In this document: positions 63,845 to 64,000 of the stretch, in pieces
How the letters are laid out: each line of letters starts with the position of its first letter
Position numbering within the stretch: the stretch's first letter is position 1
Assembly: GCA_937989585.1 (NCBI GenBank)
Contig: CALKRW010000050.1
Coordinates: forward strand, 11,070 to 75,069
Reading direction: 5' to 3'
Source of the DNA: an uncultured Porphyromonadaceae bacterium
Lineage (GTDB): Bacteria > Bacteroidota > Bacteroidia > Bacteroidales > Muribaculaceae
Length of the DNA stretch: 64,000 nt
The notes under the pieces: model-generated
The model's input: only the letters and a program-made list of their open reading frames with translations
Told to the model about the DNA's origin: nothing
Databases searched by the model: none
Position numbers and translations under genes: made by a program

Positions 63845-63876
63845 TTTGGCAGAACTGCCACATCCTATTACCTTTG
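63845..63876 (+). promoter_or_regulatory. Promoter of the truncated lipoprotein gene
   Basis: TTTG (63845-63848), 20 bases, TACCTTTG (63869-63876): exact match with the same spacing as copy A. Confidence 0.82.
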
Positions 63877-63948
63877 CGTCATTCAAAAACCTTAAACCAC
63901 TTATTCGATAGTTTTTGATTCACTCATCATTACTATCCCCGAACAGAA

Positions 63949-64000
63949 ATGCGAACAACCCTTATCATACTCCTCACACTGCTTTTCGTCGGCTGTAGCC
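63949..64000 (+). CDS. Start of a lipoprotein gene, cut by the window end
   Basis: Only 17 codons are visible, from ATG 63949: a lipoprotein signal ending LLFVGCS. It is the gene driven by copy B of the duplicated regulatory region and so is probably co-regulated with the receptor at 61345. The function cannot be judged. Confidence 0.7.
   Translation, partial: MRTTLIILLTLLFVGCS

Larger units (their letters stand above)
63694..63876. repeat. Copy B of the duplicated regulatory segment
   Basis: It starts right at the receptor stop codon with TAGTCCACATAACTTCC and runs to the promoter at 63845-63876. In its first 60 bases it differs from copy A at only a few places. It still carries the beginning of crcB as a relic, although no crcB lies here. 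Confidence 0.8.

Overview
The window looks like chromosomal DNA of a gut-type member of the Bacteroidales (phylum Bacteroidota), plausibly a Muribaculaceae-like organism. The basis is Bacteroidota promoters (-33 TTTG, -7 TAnnTTTG) before many genes, A-rich start regions without Shine-Dalgarno sites, fimbrillin and BspA-like surface proteins, outer-membrane TonB-dependent receptors, a eukaryote-type (GT3) glycogen synthase, a NagB/LmbE fusion and a Rho factor with a long N-terminal insert. The species cannot be fixed from the sequence alone. There are no rRNA genes, insertion sequences or CRISPR arrays.

Layout. 1-3.9 kb: groES-groEL and a lipoprotein with OmpA-like and TPR parts. 3.9-6.5 kb: a large structured RNA candidate with its own promoter, a BspA-like leucine-rich-repeat protein, and a gene-poor stretch with repeated hairpins and a possible 26-residue peptide. 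6.5-8.0 kb: a DUF1846 enzyme (minus strand). 8.3-15.5 kb: a fimbrial operon (OmpA-like/DUF3575 gene split at a C7 tract, DUF5119-type anchor, fimbrillin, large fimbrillin-like tip protein) ending in an elaborate hairpin. 15.7-27 kb: NagB/LmbE, an acyltransferase, then on the minus strand an amidase, inositol-phosphate synthase, a DUF389 membrane protein, rho and a thioesterase. 27.0-27.4 kb: a second structured RNA candidate bounded by promoter and terminator, then tRNA-Val and tRNA-Arg (minus).

27.8-38.3 kb: purB, small proteins, a phytase-like phosphatase, a B3/4-domain protein with a GlmU-like protein, rfbC, and a glycogen synthase/alpha-glucan phosphorylase pair. 38.5-51.2 kb: a SulP transporter, Wza-like export lipoprotein and Wzc-like tyrosine kinase, an aquaporin, then a small sorting-tail protein, dut, a TPR protein, DUF4292 lipoprotein, EnvC-like protein and flippase. 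51.4-55.2 kb: greA, a HIT protein, a DUF4369 lipoprotein, lysozyme and a lipoprotein. 55.6-64 kb: a TonB-dependent receptor with a non-SusD lipoprotein partner carrying OB-fold-like domains, crcB, and a second receptor lying between two diverged copies of the same regulatory region; the second copy drives a lipoprotein cut by the window end.

The most interesting material is non-coding: the nested helices at 4.40-4.65 kb, the promoter-to-terminator RNA at 27.05-27.39 kb, the C7 switch-like split in the fimbrial gene, and the duplicated promoter with paired TTTCGCAC sites one helical turn apart. All functional names are from reading the sequence; no database search was run.
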